Positions 24,970-36,953 of a stretch of 64,000 nucleotides of DNA are shown here, one piece after another (within the stretch, counting starts at the first letter, position 1; the number at the start of each line of letters is the position of its first letter). The notes beneath the pieces are model-generated. The model was not told the origin of the DNA and did no database searches. It worked only from the letters and a program-made list of their open reading frames with translations. The DNA comes from Roseivivax marinus. Lineage in GTDB: Bacteria; Pseudomonadota; Alphaproteobacteria; Rhodobacterales; Rhodobacteraceae. The stretch covers positions 1-64,000 of the forward strand of contig NZ_FOAI01000011.1 of the NCBI RefSeq assembly GCF_900109705.1, in the 5' to 3' direction. The translations under genes were made by a program, and so were the position numbers.

Positions 24970-26801
24970 GCCGCGTCCTCCTCGCGCTCGGCCGCCTGAC
25001 GTGCCCAGAGGCCGGCATAGCGCCCGCGCCGGGCCAGAAGCTGACTGTGGGTGCCCTGTTCCACCACCTCGCCGTTCTCGAGCACCACGATCCGGTCGGC
25101 ATCGGCCACGGTCGACAGGCGGTGTGCGATCATCAGCACGCTGCGCCCCTCGGCGGCGCGGGCCAGCGCCGACTGGATGCCCTGCTCGGTCTCGGTGTCG
25201 AGTGCGCTCGTGGCCTCGTCCAGAAGCAGGATCGGCGGGTCCTTCAGCAGCGTGCGCGCGATGCCCACGCGCTGCTTCTCGCCGCCCGACAGCTTGAGTC
25301 CGCGCTCGCCGACCTGGGTGTCGTAGCCCTCGGGCAGTGCGGCGATGAAGTCGTGGATCTGCGCGGCGCGGGCGGCGGCCTCGATCTCGTCCTCGGTCGC
25401 GCCCTCGCGGCCATAGGCGATGTTGTAGCGGATGGTGTCGTTGAACAGCACGGTGTCCTGCGGCACGACGCCGATCGCGTCGTGAACGCTGTCCTGAGTC
25501 ACGTCGCGCAGGTCCTGCCCGTCGATACGGATCGCGCCGCCCTGCACGTCGTAGAACCGGAACAGCAGCCGCCCGATGGTCGACTTTCCCGAACCCGACG
25601 GCCCGACAAGCGCCACGCTCTCGCCGGCGCCGACACGCAGCGAGACACCCTTGAGGATCGGCCGTTCCGGATCGTAGCCGAAGCGGATGCGCTCCAACTC
25701 CACCACGCCGTCGGTCACCTTCAGGCCCGGCGCACCGGGCTTGTCGGAGACCTCGGCCGGCTGCTCCAGCAGGTCGAACATGTGACCCATGTCGACAAGG
25801 CTCTGACGGATCTCGCGGTAGACCGTGCCGAGGAAGTTCAACGGCATGGTGATCTGGATCATGTAGGCGTTGACCATGACGAAATCGCCCACGGTCAGCG
25901 CCCCAGAGGCCACGCCCGCCGCCGCCATCGCCATCACGATGACAAGGCCCGCGGTGATCAGGAACGCCTGCCCGAAGTTCAGCGCCGCCAGTGAGACCTG
26001 CGTCTTGACCGCCGCCCGCTCATAGGCGCGCATGGCTTGGTCGTAGCGTTCGGCCTCGCGGGCCTCGGCGCCGAAATACTTCACCGTCTCGAAGTTCAGC
26101 AGGCTGTCGATGGCCTTCTGGTTGGCGTCGGTATCCTGCGCGTTCATCTCGCGCCGCAGCGTCACGCGCCACTCGGTCACCTTGAAGGTGAACCAGGTGT
26201 AAAGCGCCACGGTGACCGCCACGACCACCAGGTACCAGGGGTCGAACAGGAAGAAGAGCACGATGGCGATCAGCGACAGCTCGAGGATCAACGGCCCGAT
26301 CGAGAACAGCAGGAAGCGAAGCAGGAACTCCACGCCCTTCACCCCGCGTTCGATGATCCGGCTGAGCCCGCCAGTGCGCCGCGTGATGTGATAGCGCAGG
26401 CTCAGGCGATGGATGTGCGCGAAGGTCTCGAGCGCGATCTGCCGGAGCGCGCGCTGACCCACGCGACTGAAGACACCGTCACGCAGCTGCTGGAAGCCCG
26501 TGTTCATCAGGCGCGCCATGCCGTAGGCGACCGTCAGCCCGATGGCCCCGACGCCAAGCGCCCAGGCCGGCGCGACCTCGCCCTCGGTCAGTGCGTCGAC
26601 CGCCGCCTTGTAGAACAGCGGCGTTGCCACGGCGATCAGCTTGGCGACGACGAGCAGCGCCAGCGAGACGACGACACGGCGCTTCACCCACGGCGCCTCG
26701 TCCGGCCAGAGATAGGGCGCAACGCGCCGGATCGTGCGCCAGCCCGAGCGCCGTTCGGCCTCGGCGGTCACGTCATCCTGTGTGGTCGTGTCAGGGGGCA
26801 T
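24966..26801 (-). CDS. Atm1/ABCB7-type ABC exporter, fused permease and ATPase
   Basis: The 611-residue half-transporter has six membrane helices (about 45-335) and a C-terminal ATPase with [34 protein letters not shown] and [12 protein letters not shown]. The permease segment [19 protein letters not shown]-type (here [20 protein letters not shown]) and [20 protein letters not shown] are hallmarks of the Atm1 (heavy-metal tolerance) group. These export glutathione conjugates or polysulfides and link to iron-sulfur and metal homeostasis. AGGA precedes the ATG. It is followed by the overlapping small hypothetical gene. Confidence 0.92.
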   Translation of the reverse strand: MPPDTTTQDDVTAEAERRSGWRTIRRVAPYLWPDEAPWVKRRVVVSLALLVVAKLIAVATPLFYKAAVDALTEGEVAPAWALGVGAIGLTVAYGMARLMNTGFQQLRDGVFSRVGQRALRQIALETFAHIHRLSLRYHITRRTGGLSRIIERGVKGVEFLLRFLLFSIGPLILELSLIAIVLFFLFDPWYLVVVAVTVALYTWFTFKVTEWRVTLRREMNAQDTDANQKAIDSLLNFETVKYFGAEAREAERYDQAMRAYERAAVKTQVSLAALNFGQAFLITAGLVIVMAMAAAGVASGALTVGDFVMVNAYMIQITMPLNFLGTVYREIRQSLVDMGHMFDLLEQPAEVSDKPGAPGLKVTDGVVELERIRFGYDPERPILKGVSLRVGAGESVALVGPSGSGKSTIGRLLFRFYDVQGGAIRIDGQDLRDVTQDSVHDAIGVVPQDTVLFNDTIRYNIAYGREGATEDEIEAAARAAQIHDFIAALPEGYDTQVGERGLKLSGGEKQRVGIARTLLKDPPILLLDEATSALDTETEQGIQSALARAAEGRSVLMIAHRLSTVADADRIVVLENGEVVEQGTHSQLLARRGRYAGLWARQAAEREEDAA

Positions 26802-26965
26802 CCATCCTCGGGTCTTGCCGTCTTTGGGGCGATGTAAGGCCGCGGCGCGTCAAAGGCCATACCGCGCGGGGGCCGGGATCGGTGCACGTGGCGTGTGCGG
26901 GCGCCCGACGAGCTCACGCAGAGAATAAACTTCCCCGCGTATCGCGCTGGATGTGCACGATTATC

Positions 26966-28078
26966 TCAGAACGGCCCGTCCTCGAGAACCCCGTCCGCCG
27001 ACATCTGCGCGTAGAGCAGGCCCTCCCGCAGGCCGCGGTCCGCGACCGACAGCCGGTCGGTCGGCCAGCAGCGCAACAGCGCCTGCAGGATCGCTGCGCC
27101 GGACATGATAAGCGCCTGCCGGTCCTGCCCGATGCGTGGATCGCGCCGGCGGCCCGCGGGTCCCATTTCGAGGTACTTGCGGATCACCGCCTCGATCTGG
27201 TCCGAGGTCATCCGCAGCCCGTCCACCTTGGTCCTGTCGTATCGCTTCAGGCCGAGATGCGACGCGGCGACCGTGGTGACCGTGCCGCTGGTGCCAACGA
27301 TCTGAAACCCATCACGGGTTTGCTCGTCCTTGTAAGGTGCGAATTCCGCTAGGTTTTCCTCGAAAAACCACGACATGAGCGCATAGCGCGCGGCGTCGTC
27401 CTCCACGTCCGAGAACTGGTCGCGCAGCGTGGCGACGCCCAGCGGCACCGAGATCCAGTCCACCACCTTGGCTGTCGGAAACGGGCTGTCGGCGGTATGA
27501 AACCCCGCGTGCAGCCGCATGATCGCCCGCGGCCGATCCCGGTGCGGCACGCTGGAGAGGTCGATCCAGACCAGCTCGGTCGAGCCGCCGCCGATGTCCA
27601 CCACCAGAAGCTGCTCGGTCTTGGTCGACACCAGCGGCGCGCAGGAGATCACGGCGAGCCGCGCCTCTTCCTCGGGCTGGATGACCTCAAGCGCGAGGCC
27701 GGTCTCGCGTTCGACATGCTTCAGGAACGCGCGGCCGTTCTGCGCGCGGCGACAGGCCTCGGTCGAAACCAGCCGCATCCGCGACACGCCGTGGCGCCGG
27801 ATCTTCTGCTGGCAGACGCGCAGCGCTGCGACCGTGCGGCCCATCGAGGCGCGCGACAGCCGTCCGGTCCGCTCGAGCCCGTGGCCGAGCTGGACCGACT
27901 TCGAAAAGCTGTCCACGACATGAAACTGACTGCCCTTCGGTTGGGCAATCAGCATGCGACAGCTGTTTGTTCCCAGGTCCAGGGCGGCATAAAGCTCACC
28001 TGGATCGGGCTTCTCGGGCGCGAGGCTCTCGACCGGCTTCGGGAAAGCGCCCGCACCGCCGGGACGCTTTGGCGCCAT
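26966..28078 (-). CDS. Ppx/GppA family phosphatase
   Basis: The 370-residue protein is of the exopolyphosphatase/guanosine pentaphosphatase family with the actin-like ATPase fold. Motifs are YAALDLGTNSCRMLIA (phosphate 1), QPEEEARLAV, LVVDIGGGSTELVW (phosphate 2) and a late VGTSGTVTTVAA. It acts on polyphosphate and/or pppGpp; sequence alone does not separate the two. The length is on the short side, lacking the C-terminal HD domain of E. coli Ppx. It follows the sulfotransferase on the same strand after 75 bp, with a short hairpin (28131-28148) between them. Confidence 0.92.
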   Translation of the reverse strand: MAPKRPGGAGAFPKPVESLAPEKPDPGELYAALDLGTNSCRMLIAQPKGSQFHVVDSFSKSVQLGHGLERTGRLSRASMGRTVAALRVCQQKIRRHGVSRMRLVSTEACRRAQNGRAFLKHVERETGLALEVIQPEEEARLAVISCAPLVSTKTEQLLVVDIGGGSTELVWIDLSSVPHRDRPRAIMRLHAGFHTADSPFPTAKVVDWISVPLGVATLRDQFSDVEDDAARYALMSWFFEENLAEFAPYKDEQTRDGFQIVGTSGTVTTVAASHLGLKRYDRTKVDGLRMTSDQIEAVIRKYLEMGPAGRRRDPRIGQDRQALIMSGAAILQALLRCWPTDRLSVADRGLREGLLYAQMSADGVLEDGPF

Positions 28079-28153
28079 GTTCTGTGCGCCTTTTCCGTAT
28101 CAACTTGAGATCACGATACGCTTGCGCCCAAGCCCGCGCAAGCGGGCTGGCGA

Positions 28154-28807
28154 TCACGCCGCCGCGCGCTGGCGCAGCACCGGTCCGAGGATCTCGTAGT
28201 CCGCCGCCGTGTGCGCCTCGATCGCGCGGCGTGCCGTTTGCGAGAGGTCGGACAGCGACAGCCGCGCGGCGCTGGCGTTCCGTCGCGGCATGGAAAGGGC
28301 CATTCCGGTGCGGCGCGACAGGTCGCGGGCCAGCACGTCCATCTCGTCGGTGCGGTAGACGCGGTCGTAGGCCGACAGGTCGCGCCCGGTGAACAGCCAC
28401 GCGCTGGTCGCGTGATGCTTGATCGAGGACGAGGCCGCCATGTAGTCGCCCAGCCTGCAGAAAAACGTGTCGGGATCGGGCTCGACCGGGAGGTCGGGGA
28501 AGACACCCCGCTGCATCTTCCGCGAGTGGCGCAGGTCGCCCTTCTGAAGCACCCGGTCGGTGTAGACCGACAGAAGCCGCCGGACCGGGTCGCGCACCAC
28601 GGTGAACCTGAAATGGTCGCTCAGCGCCGCCCAGCGATGAGGACGAAACCGCGCCGTCGGGTAGACGCCGTGCACCGCCGTCACGTCCGTCAGGCGCGCG
28701 GCATCGACCGCCGGGTCGATCCGGGCGAGCGTCGTCTTCACAGACGAACAGCCGGCCTTGGGCACGGCCATGTAGGCGATACGCCGGTCTGTCAGCACGA
28801 TTGCCAA
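28154..28807 (-). CDS. sulfotransferase family protein with TTG start
   Basis: The 217-residue protein resembles type 2 carbohydrate sulfotransferases that use PAPS. The 5'-phosphosulfate loop is seen as YMAVPKAGCSSVKTTL and the 3'-phosphate site as FTVVRDPVRRLLSVYTDRVL. The start is set at a TTG (28807) because AGGAGA lies about 6 nt before it; a GTG at 28798 is the alternative, and the ATG farther upstream adds an Arg-rich, unlikely N-terminus. The acceptor is unknown; surface polysaccharide is a reasonable guess. It is divergent from the HAD phosphatase gene. Confidence 0.82.
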   Translation of the reverse strand: MAIVLTDRRIAYMAVPKAGCSSVKTTLARIDPAVDAARLTDVTAVHGVYPTARFRPHRWAALSDHFRFTVVRDPVRRLLSVYTDRVLQKGDLRHSRKMQRGVFPDLPVEPDPDTFFCRLGDYMAASSSIKHHATSAWLFTGRDLSAYDRVYRTDEMDVLARDLSRRTGMALSMPRRNASAARLSLSDLSQTARRAIEAHTAADYEILGPVLRQRAAA

Positions 28808-28949
28808 GGGCCGTCTCCTGCGGTGTCGTGGTCGCGGAGTCCCCTGTTGCGCACCAAATCGCACCCCGAGGCGACGATCCTTGGGCAATTTTCGGGCCGC
28901 GCCTCTCCTGCGTCTTGCCGCCACCACGCCGGACCGCTACGCGCTTGGC

Positions 28950-29591
28950 ATGACACGGGCCCTACTCTTCGACATGGACGGTACGCTGATCCACTCGGAT
29001 CCGCTGCACATCGAGGTCTTCCGCGCGTTCTACGCCGAGCGCGGGCGCGAGATCGACACCGAGTACTTTCTCAAGCACATCCACGGCGGCTCGAACGCCG
29101 AGATCTTCGGGCGGGATTTTCCGGGCGAGGACGCGAAGGCGCTTGGAGACGAGAAAGAGGCACTGTTCCGCGCCCGCCTGCCCGAGCGCATGGACCCCAC
29201 GCCCGGCACTCATGCGCTGCTCGACCGCGCGAAGGCCGAAGGCTGGCCGGTGGCCGTCGTCACCAACGCGCCGCGCCTGAACGCCGAGGCCATGCTCAGG
29301 ACGCTCGGCCTTGCGGACCGCATCGAGACCTTGGTGATCGGTGACGAATGCGCCCGGTCGAAGCCCGACCCCACGCCCTACCGTGTGGCAATGGAGCGCG
29401 TGGGCATCGCCCCGCACCATGCCATCGCCTTCGAGGACAGCCCCTCGGGCCTGCGGTCCGCACGCAGCGCCGGGGCGAAGGTGGTGGGCGTACGCTCGTC
29501 CCTGCCCCATGACCGGCTGGTGGAGGCCGGTGCGCATCTGAGCGTGGCGGACTTCACCGACCCGCAGATCGAGGCACTGCTCAGGGACTGA
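28950..29591 (+). CDS. HAD-superfamily hydrolase (beta-phosphoglucomutase/phosphoglycolate phosphatase type)
   Basis: The 213-residue protein has all four HAD motifs: LLFDMDGTL (nucleophile Asp), VVTNAPR, KPDPTPY (Lys) and AFEDSPSGLRSARSAG (acidic pair), with a helical cap at about 17-85. It hydrolyses a small phosphorylated metabolite; the exact substrate cannot be read from sequence. The ATG at 28950 gives the standard N-terminus. It is convergent with mfd. Confidence 0.9.
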   Translation: MTRALLFDMDGTLIHSDPLHIEVFRAFYAERGREIDTEYFLKHIHGGSNAEIFGRDFPGEDAKALGDEKEALFRARLPERMDPTPGTHALLDRAKAEGWPVAVVTNAPRLNAEAMLRTLGLADRIETLVIGDECARSKPDPTPYRVAMERVGIAPHHAIAFEDSPSGLRSARSAGAKVVGVRSSLPHDRLVEAGAHLSVADFTDPQIEALLRD

Positions 29592-29613
29592 ACACCCGCG
29601 ACGGGCACCAGCC

Positions 29614-32600
29614 TCAGGCCTTGGCGCCCGCCTCGGCCTTCGCTTTGGCCTTGGCCTTGCCCTCCTTGACCTTCTCGGCGAGGTCACGCGCGATGGCGAA
29701 GGCGCCCTGGATCTTGTCCTTGTCGCGGGTCCAGTCCCGACGCACCACGATCTTGTTGTCGCGCACTTTCGCCAGACCGTCCTGTGCCTTGACGAACTCG
29801 ACCAGCCCCTCCGGATTGGCGAACTTGTCGTTGTGGAACTGGATCGTCGCGCCCTTCGGACCGCCGTCGAGCTTGGCGATGCCCGCGCGCTTGCACATGG
29901 CCTTGATCCGCACCACCAGCAGCAGCGTGTTCACCTCTTTCGGCAGCTTGCCGAACCGGTCGATCAGCTCGGCCGCGAAGCCCTCGAGCTCGACCTTGGT
30001 GGTCAGCTCGGACAAGCGGCGGTAAAGGCCAAGACGCACGTCGAGGTCGGGCACGTAGTCCTCGGGGATCAGCACCGGGACGCCCAGATTGATCTGCGGG
30101 GCCCACTGGTCCGCGCCGACATCCGGAATGCCCTCGGTCTCGCCCGAGCGGATCTTGGCGATCGCCTCTTCCAGCATGTTCTGGTAAAGCTCGTAGCCCA
30201 CCTCGTTCATCTGGCCGGACTGTTCCTCGCCCAGGAGGTTGCCCGCCCCGCGGATGTCGAGGTCCTGGCTCGCCAGCGAGAACCCCGCCCCGAGGCTGTC
30301 GAGAGATCCCAGCACGCGCAGACGCTTCTCTGCCGCGCCGGTCAACTTGGCGCGCGGCTTGGTGGTCAGGTAGGCATAGGCGCGGGTCTTGGAGCGGCCC
30401 ACGCGGCCCCGGATCTGATACAGTTGCGACAGGCCGAACATGTCCGAACGCCAGACGACCATGGTGTTCGCCGTGGGAATATCGAGACCCGACTCCACGA
30501 TCGTGGTCGCCAGCAGCACGTCGTACTTGCCGTCGTAAAACGCGTTCATGCGGTCGTCGAGCTGGCCGGCCGCCATCTGGCCGTGAGCCACGACGTAGGA
30601 CAGTTCGGGCAACTGCTCCTTCAGGAACTCCTCGATCTCGGGCAGGTCGGCCACGCGCGGGCAGACGAAGAAGCTTTGGCCGCCGCGATAATGCTCCCGC
30701 AGCAGTGCCTCGCGGATGGTGACGGCATCGAACTCGGAGACGTAGGTGCGGATCGACAGGCGATCGACCGGCGGAGTGCCGATGATCGACAGGTCCCGCA
30801 CGCCGGTCAGCGACATCTGCAGCGTCCGCGGGATCGGCGTCGCGGTCAGGGTCAGCACGTGGACGTCCGAGCGCAGCTGCTTCAGCCGCTCCTTGTGGGT
30901 CACGCCAAAGTGCTGCTCCTCGTCCACCACCAGCAGGCCGAGGTTCTGCATCCGAACCTGCTTGGACAGCAGCGCATGGGTGCCGACGACGATATCGACG
31001 ATGCCCTTGGCCAGGCCCTCGCGGGTTTTCGCGGCCTCCTTCTGGCCGGTGAAGCGCGACAGGCCGCGGACCTCCAGCGGGAAGCCGCGGAAGCGGTCCT
31101 CGAAGCTTTTCAGGTGCTGTCGCGCCAGCAGCGTGGTCGGTGCGATCACCGCGACCTGCACGCCGGACATCGCCGCGACGAAGGCCGCGCGCATGGCGAC
31201 CTCGGTCTTGCCGAAGCCCACGTCGCCCACAACCAGCCGGTCCATCGGGTGGCCGGCCTGCAGATCGGCCATCACGTCCTCGATGGCGCGCAACTGGTCG
31301 TCGGTCTCTTCGTAGGGGAAGCGGGCGGCGAACGAGTCCCAGGCCCCCGGGGGCGGATCGAGGATCGGTGCCTTGCGAAGCGCCCGCTCGGCCGCGATAC
31401 GGATGAGCCGGTCGGCCATCTCGCGGATGCGCTCCTTCATCCGCGCCTTCTTGGCCTGCCATGCGCCGCCGCCCAGCTTGTCGAGAAGCCCTTCCTCGTG
31501 GCCGAACTTCGACAGAAGCTCGATATTCTCCACCGGCAGGTAGAGGCGCGCGGCTTCGGCATATTCCAGAAGCAGGCACTCGTGCGCCGCGCCGGCCGCC
31601 GTGATGACCTCCATGCCCTGGAACCGGCCGACGCCGTGATCGACGTGGACCACCAGGTCGCCCGGCGTCAGAGCCTGAACTTCGGTCAGGAAGTTCTCGG
31701 CCTTCTTGCGTTTTTTCGGCTGCCGGATGAGCCGGTCGCCCAGCACGTCCTGCTCGGAGATCACCGTCAGGCGGCGCTCGCCCACAGGCCCTTCGAATCC
31801 GTGCTCCAGCGCCCAGACGGCAAGGTGCAGACCGCGCTTGCCGATCCGGGTACCATCGGAAATCGGGATCGTCTCGGACAGGCCCTCGTCCTCGATCAGG
31901 CCCGAAAGACGTTCACGCGCGCCCTCGGAGTAGGACGCGATGACGACCGGACCGGCCTCCATCTTGGCGCGAACATGATCCGCCAGAGACTTGAAAAGGC
32001 TCACGGATTCCATCTGCCGCTCGGGCGCGAAGTTGCGCCCGATGCGCCCGCCCGCGTCCACCACGCCGGGCCCCGAAGCCTGCTCGAGCGGGTGGAACCG
32101 GACCGCGCGTCGGTCTGCGACGGCGGCATCCCACGCGGCCTCGTCGAGGTAGAGCTGCCCCGGCGGCACGGGCTTGTAGACCGTGTCCGAGGTTTTGGAC
32201 TTCATCGCGTGGACGCGCGTCTCGTACTGGTCGACCACGCCCTCCCACCGCGCGATGTGCTGCGGCCGGGTCTGGTCGTCGAGAGTGACCGTGGCCTCGG
32301 GCAGGTAGTCGAACAGCGTCTCCAGCCGCTCGTGAAAGAACGGCAGCCAGTGCTCCATGCCCTGATGCTTGCGGCCCGCGCTGACCGCCTCGTAAAGCGG
32401 ATCATCGGTGCCCGCCGCGCCGAACTCGATGCGGTAATTCTGGCGGAAGCGGCGGATCGCGTCCTCGTCGAGGATGACTTCCGAGACCGGCGCCAGCTCC
32501 ACGTGGCTCAGCTTTTCCGTGGTGCGCTGGCTGGCCGGATCGAAGCGCCGCGCCCCGTCCAGCGTGTCGCCGAACAGGTCGAGCCGGACCGGACCGCCCT

Positions 32601-33123
32601 CGCCCGGCGGAAAGATGTCGATGATGCCGCCGCGAATGGCGTAGTCGCCCGGCTCCATCACCGTGGGCGCCTGGCTGAAGCCCATCCGCACGAGGAAGTT
32701 GCGCAGCGCGTCCTCGTCGATACGGCTGCCCACGTCGGCGGCAAAGGCCGCCTCGCGCAGCACGTCGCGCGCCGGGATCCGCTGTGTCGCCGCGTTGAGC
32801 GTGGTCAGGAGCACGAACCGCTTCGGCATCCCGTGCACCAGCGCGGCCAGCGTCGCCATGCGCGCGGCCGAGATGTCGGGGTTCGGCGACACCCGGTCGT
32901 ATGGCAGGCAATCCCAGCCCGGAAAGGTGAAGACGGGCATCTCGGGCGCGAAGAAGGATAGCGCGTCGCGCATCTGCGCGAGCCGCTTGTCGTCGCGCGC
33001 GACGTGAAGGACCGGGGCCGCTTCGGCCTCGTCGAGGACGAGCCGGGCGTCGAAACCCTCGGGCGCGCCGCCCTTGGTCACATGTGTTCGGGGAAATCGG
33101 TCTAAGGCCATGACCCGCGTCAT
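29614..33123 (-). CDS. mfd: transcription-repair coupling factor Mfd
   Basis: Mfd removes RNA polymerase stalled at lesions and recruits UvrA. The 1169-residue protein shows the UvrB-homology region at the N-terminus (TFPGWDCLPYDRVSPN), a CarD-like polymerase-binding domain (LTPGDLVVHVDHGVGRFQGM), the RecG-like translocase with GDVGFGKTEVAMR near 637 and DEEQHFG near 733, the TRG region (RGRVGRSKTRAYAYL) and a C-terminal D7 domain. A Lys/Ala-rich tail ends it. A second ATG at 33111 is possible; neither start has a strong ribosome-binding site. It follows the small membrane-protein gene by 22 bp. Confidence 0.97.
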   Translation of the reverse strand: MTRVMALDRFPRTHVTKGGAPEGFDARLVLDEAEAAPVLHVARDDKRLAQMRDALSFFAPEMPVFTFPGWDCLPYDRVSPNPDISAARMATLAALVHGMPKRFVLLTTLNAATQRIPARDVLREAAFAADVGSRIDEDALRNFLVRMGFSQAPTVMEPGDYAIRGGIIDIFPPGEGGPVRLDLFGDTLDGARRFDPASQRTTEKLSHVELAPVSEVILDEDAIRRFRQNYRIEFGAAGTDDPLYEAVSAGRKHQGMEHWLPFFHERLETLFDYLPEATVTLDDQTRPQHIARWEGVVDQYETRVHAMKSKTSDTVYKPVPPGQLYLDEAAWDAAVADRRAVRFHPLEQASGPGVVDAGGRIGRNFAPERQMESVSLFKSLADHVRAKMEAGPVVIASYSEGARERLSGLIEDEGLSETIPISDGTRIGKRGLHLAVWALEHGFEGPVGERRLTVISEQDVLGDRLIRQPKKRKKAENFLTEVQALTPGDLVVHVDHGVGRFQGMEVITAAGAAHECLLLEYAEAARLYLPVENIELLSKFGHEEGLLDKLGGGAWQAKKARMKERIREMADRLIRIAAERALRKAPILDPPPGAWDSFAARFPYEETDDQLRAIEDVMADLQAGHPMDRLVVGDVGFGKTEVAMRAAFVAAMSGVQVAVIAPTTLLARQHLKSFEDRFRGFPLEVRGLSRFTGQKEAAKTREGLAKGIVDIVVGTHALLSKQVRMQNLGLLVVDEEQHFGVTHKERLKQLRSDVHVLTLTATPIPRTLQMSLTGVRDLSIIGTPPVDRLSIRTYVSEFDAVTIREALLREHYRGGQSFFVCPRVADLPEIEEFLKEQLPELSYVVAHGQMAAGQLDDRMNAFYDGKYDVLLATTIVESGLDIPTANTMVVWRSDMFGLSQLYQIRGRVGRSKTRAYAYLTTKPRAKLTGAAEKRLRVLGSLDSLGAGFSLASQDLDIRGAGNLLGEEQSGQMNEVGYELYQNMLEEAIAKIRSGETEGIPDVGADQWAPQINLGVPVLIPEDYVPDLDVRLGLYRRLSELTTKVELEGFAAELIDRFGKLPKEVNTLLLVVRIKAMCKRAGIAKLDGGPKGATIQFHNDKFANPEGLVEFVKAQDGLAKVRDNKIVVRRDWTRDKDKIQGAFAIARDLAEKVKEGKAKAKAKAEAGAKA

Positions 33124-33145
33124 TTGGGCCAGAGGCGGCCGTGCG

Positions 33146-33673
33146 TCAACTGCCGAAGGGTCCCACCGTGAGGTTCATGTACATCCCCCACATGGCGGTG
33201 ACGAAGACCGAGACCATACCGATGACCTGCACGATGCGCCGGTGGCGCAGAAGCTCACCGCGGAGCGCCGCGCCTGTAGCCCCGCGTGACCGGATGCGCC
33301 GCGCCGAGCCGATAGACACCATGCCCACCACCGTCATCGGCGCGGCGAGCAGCAGCACCGCCTGCGCGAACTCCATCCAGAACACGAAGCCCAGGATCGC
33401 CAGCGAGGTCAGCGCGAAGGTCACCACGGTCACCACAGTCACGCCCGCCTCGTCGATGATCTGCAGGAGACGGTTCACGTTGATCCGCACCATGTCCTCG
33501 AGGTCCTGCTCGGCGCTGCCGCCATGGCGGCGGGCCCGCGCGACCATGTCGAAGGGCACGCCCAGAACCCAGTGACTGGTGGTCGACCACATCACGGCGA
33601 GCGCGATCCAGAACCACAGGTTCGAGAAGGACCGCATGTCGATGACCGAAAAAATCGTGCTCTGCCAGTCCAC
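33146..33673 (-). CDS. small integral membrane protein, unknown function
   Basis: The 175-residue protein has three or four membrane segments: LWFWIALAVMWSTTSHWVLG, VVTVVTFALTSLAILGFVFW, AVLLLAAPMTVVGMVS and IVQVIGMVSVFVTAMWGMYM. In related genomes similar proteins carry the label 'component of SufBCD complex', but nothing in the sequence supports an iron-sulfur role. A GTG at 33673 is preferred because GGGGAT lies just upstream and the product begins VDWQSTIFSVIDMRSFSNLW. It is upstream of mfd and divergent from ectD. Confidence 0.82.
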   Translation of the reverse strand: MDWQSTIFSVIDMRSFSNLWFWIALAVMWSTTSHWVLGVPFDMVARARRHGGSAEQDLEDMVRINVNRLLQIIDEAGVTVVTVVTFALTSLAILGFVFWMEFAQAVLLLAAPMTVVGMVSIGSARRIRSRGATGAALRGELLRHRRIVQVIGMVSVFVTAMWGMYMNLTVGPFGS

Positions 33674-33789
33674 CTGATCCCCACCCTCGGCCCGGCCCGG
33701 CCTCGTATTCTGTGTTTTGAACGCCCGGAACAAAGCGTGTTCGCGGGAAATTGGCGGACTGCACACCCAAACACAAGGAAGGAGCCATC

Positions 33790-35821
<2,032 letters not shown>

Positions 35822-35941
35822 CGGTCCTTCGCCTGCCGGGGCGTCCCATCGGTGACATTCCGCCCAAGGCCATGTAGATTGTTTCACAACCGGCAGAGGA
35901 ATGGCCGGGCGGCAGCATCACAGGCACGAAAGAGCGGACAG

Positions 35942-36499
35942 ATGACAGATTGGACACGGCGGGGAGTCTTCACTTCCCTCGCGGCGGGCGCCCTGCTCGC
36001 AGGATGCAACAACGGCGTCGGCAGCCAGGGCCCCGCGCGGATCGACGCGCGCGTCGACACCACGCTGCAATCCCTCTACCGGCAGTATCCCGGCACGCAG
36101 GACCTCGCCGGCAAGTCGGCGGGCATCTTGGTGATGCCGCTGGTGACCGAGGCGGGCCTTGGGATCGGCGGCGCCTACGGCCGCGGCGCCTTGCGGGTGA
36201 ACGGCGCGACGGTAGATTACTATTCGACCACGCGGGCCTCGGCGGGGCTTCAGATCGGCGCGCAGCAATACGCGCACGTGCTGTTCTTCATGACCAACGA
36301 CGCGCTGATGAACTTCCGCCGCTCGCCCGGCTGGACCGGAGGTGCGAACGTGGAATACGCGATCCCCGAGGGCGGCGAGACGCTGGCGGCCGAGACGCTG
36401 ACCTCGACCTCGCCGGTGATCGCGGTGATCTTCGGGCAGTCGGGCCTGCGCGCGGGCGCCACGCTCGAGGGTACCAAGTACACCCGGATCATCCCCTGA
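35942..36499 (+). CDS. SYLF/YSC84-domain lipoprotein
   Basis: The 185-residue protein begins with a signal peptide ending in a lipobox (LAAGALLAGC), preceded by WTRRGVFTSL, a twin-arginine-like start. The remainder is a YSC84/SYLF lipid-binding domain: KSAGILVMPLVTEAGLGIGG, YGRGALRVNGATVDYYS, LMNFRRSPGWTGGANVEYAI. Such proteins bind phosphoinositides or other lipids in eukaryotes; the bacterial role is unclear. It lies 4 bp before the DUF1810 gene on the same strand. Confidence 0.88.
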   Translation: MTDWTRRGVFTSLAAGALLAGCNNGVGSQGPARIDARVDTTLQSLYRQYPGTQDLAGKSAGILVMPLVTEAGLGIGGAYGRGALRVNGATVDYYSTTRASAGLQIGAQQYAHVLFFMTNDALMNFRRSPGWTGGANVEYAIPEGGETLAAETLTSTSPVIAVIFGQSGLRAGATLEGTKYTRIIP

Positions 36500-36503
36500 T
36501 CCC

Positions 36504-36917
36504 GTGGCCACGCCGGACGAATTCGTCGCCGCGCAGGAGGGCTGCTGGCCCGAGGTCGTCGCCGAGCTGACGGCGGGGCGCAAGACGAGCCACTGGATCT
36601 GGTGGGTCTTTCCCCAGCTCGAGACGCTGGGCCGGTCGCCCCGCGCGCGGCATTTCGGGCTTGCGGGCGTGGGCGAGGCGCGCGCCTACCTAGCCCACCC
36701 GGTTCTTGGGCCGCGCCTGGTCGAGGTGGCGGAGCTTCTCATGCGCCACGCCGGCACCGCGCCCGAGGACATCCTCGGGGCGGTCGACGCGCTCAAGGTG
36801 CGCTCGTCGATGACGCTTTTCGAGGCCGTGCCGGGCGCCGACCCGGCCTTCGCCCGCGTGCTCGACACGTTCTACGCGGGCGATCGGTGCCCGCACACGA
36901 CGGACCAGATCGGCTAG
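36504..36917 (+). CDS. DUF1810 family protein
   Basis: The 137-residue cytoplasmic protein matches the DUF1810 pattern: FVAAQEGCWPEVVAEL, KTSHWIWWVFPQLETLGRSP, ARAYLAHPVLGPRLVE and DALKVRSSMTLFE. The function is unknown. The start is a GTG at 36504, 4 bp after the SYLF gene stop, which fits translational coupling. It is convergent with the mutase gene. Confidence 0.9.
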   Translation: MATPDEFVAAQEGCWPEVVAELTAGRKTSHWIWWVFPQLETLGRSPRARHFGLAGVGEARAYLAHPVLGPRLVEVAELLMRHAGTAPEDILGAVDALKVRSSMTLFEAVPGADPAFARVLDTFYAGDRCPHTTDQIG

Positions 36918-36953
36918 GTGCCCGCCGCCGGGGCGCGCACCCGCCCTGTCCGA

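Noticed and set aside
29833-32961. 1042-residue open frame opposite mfd
   Set aside because: Same GC-driven antisense shadow; mfd on the other strand is complete and well conserved.
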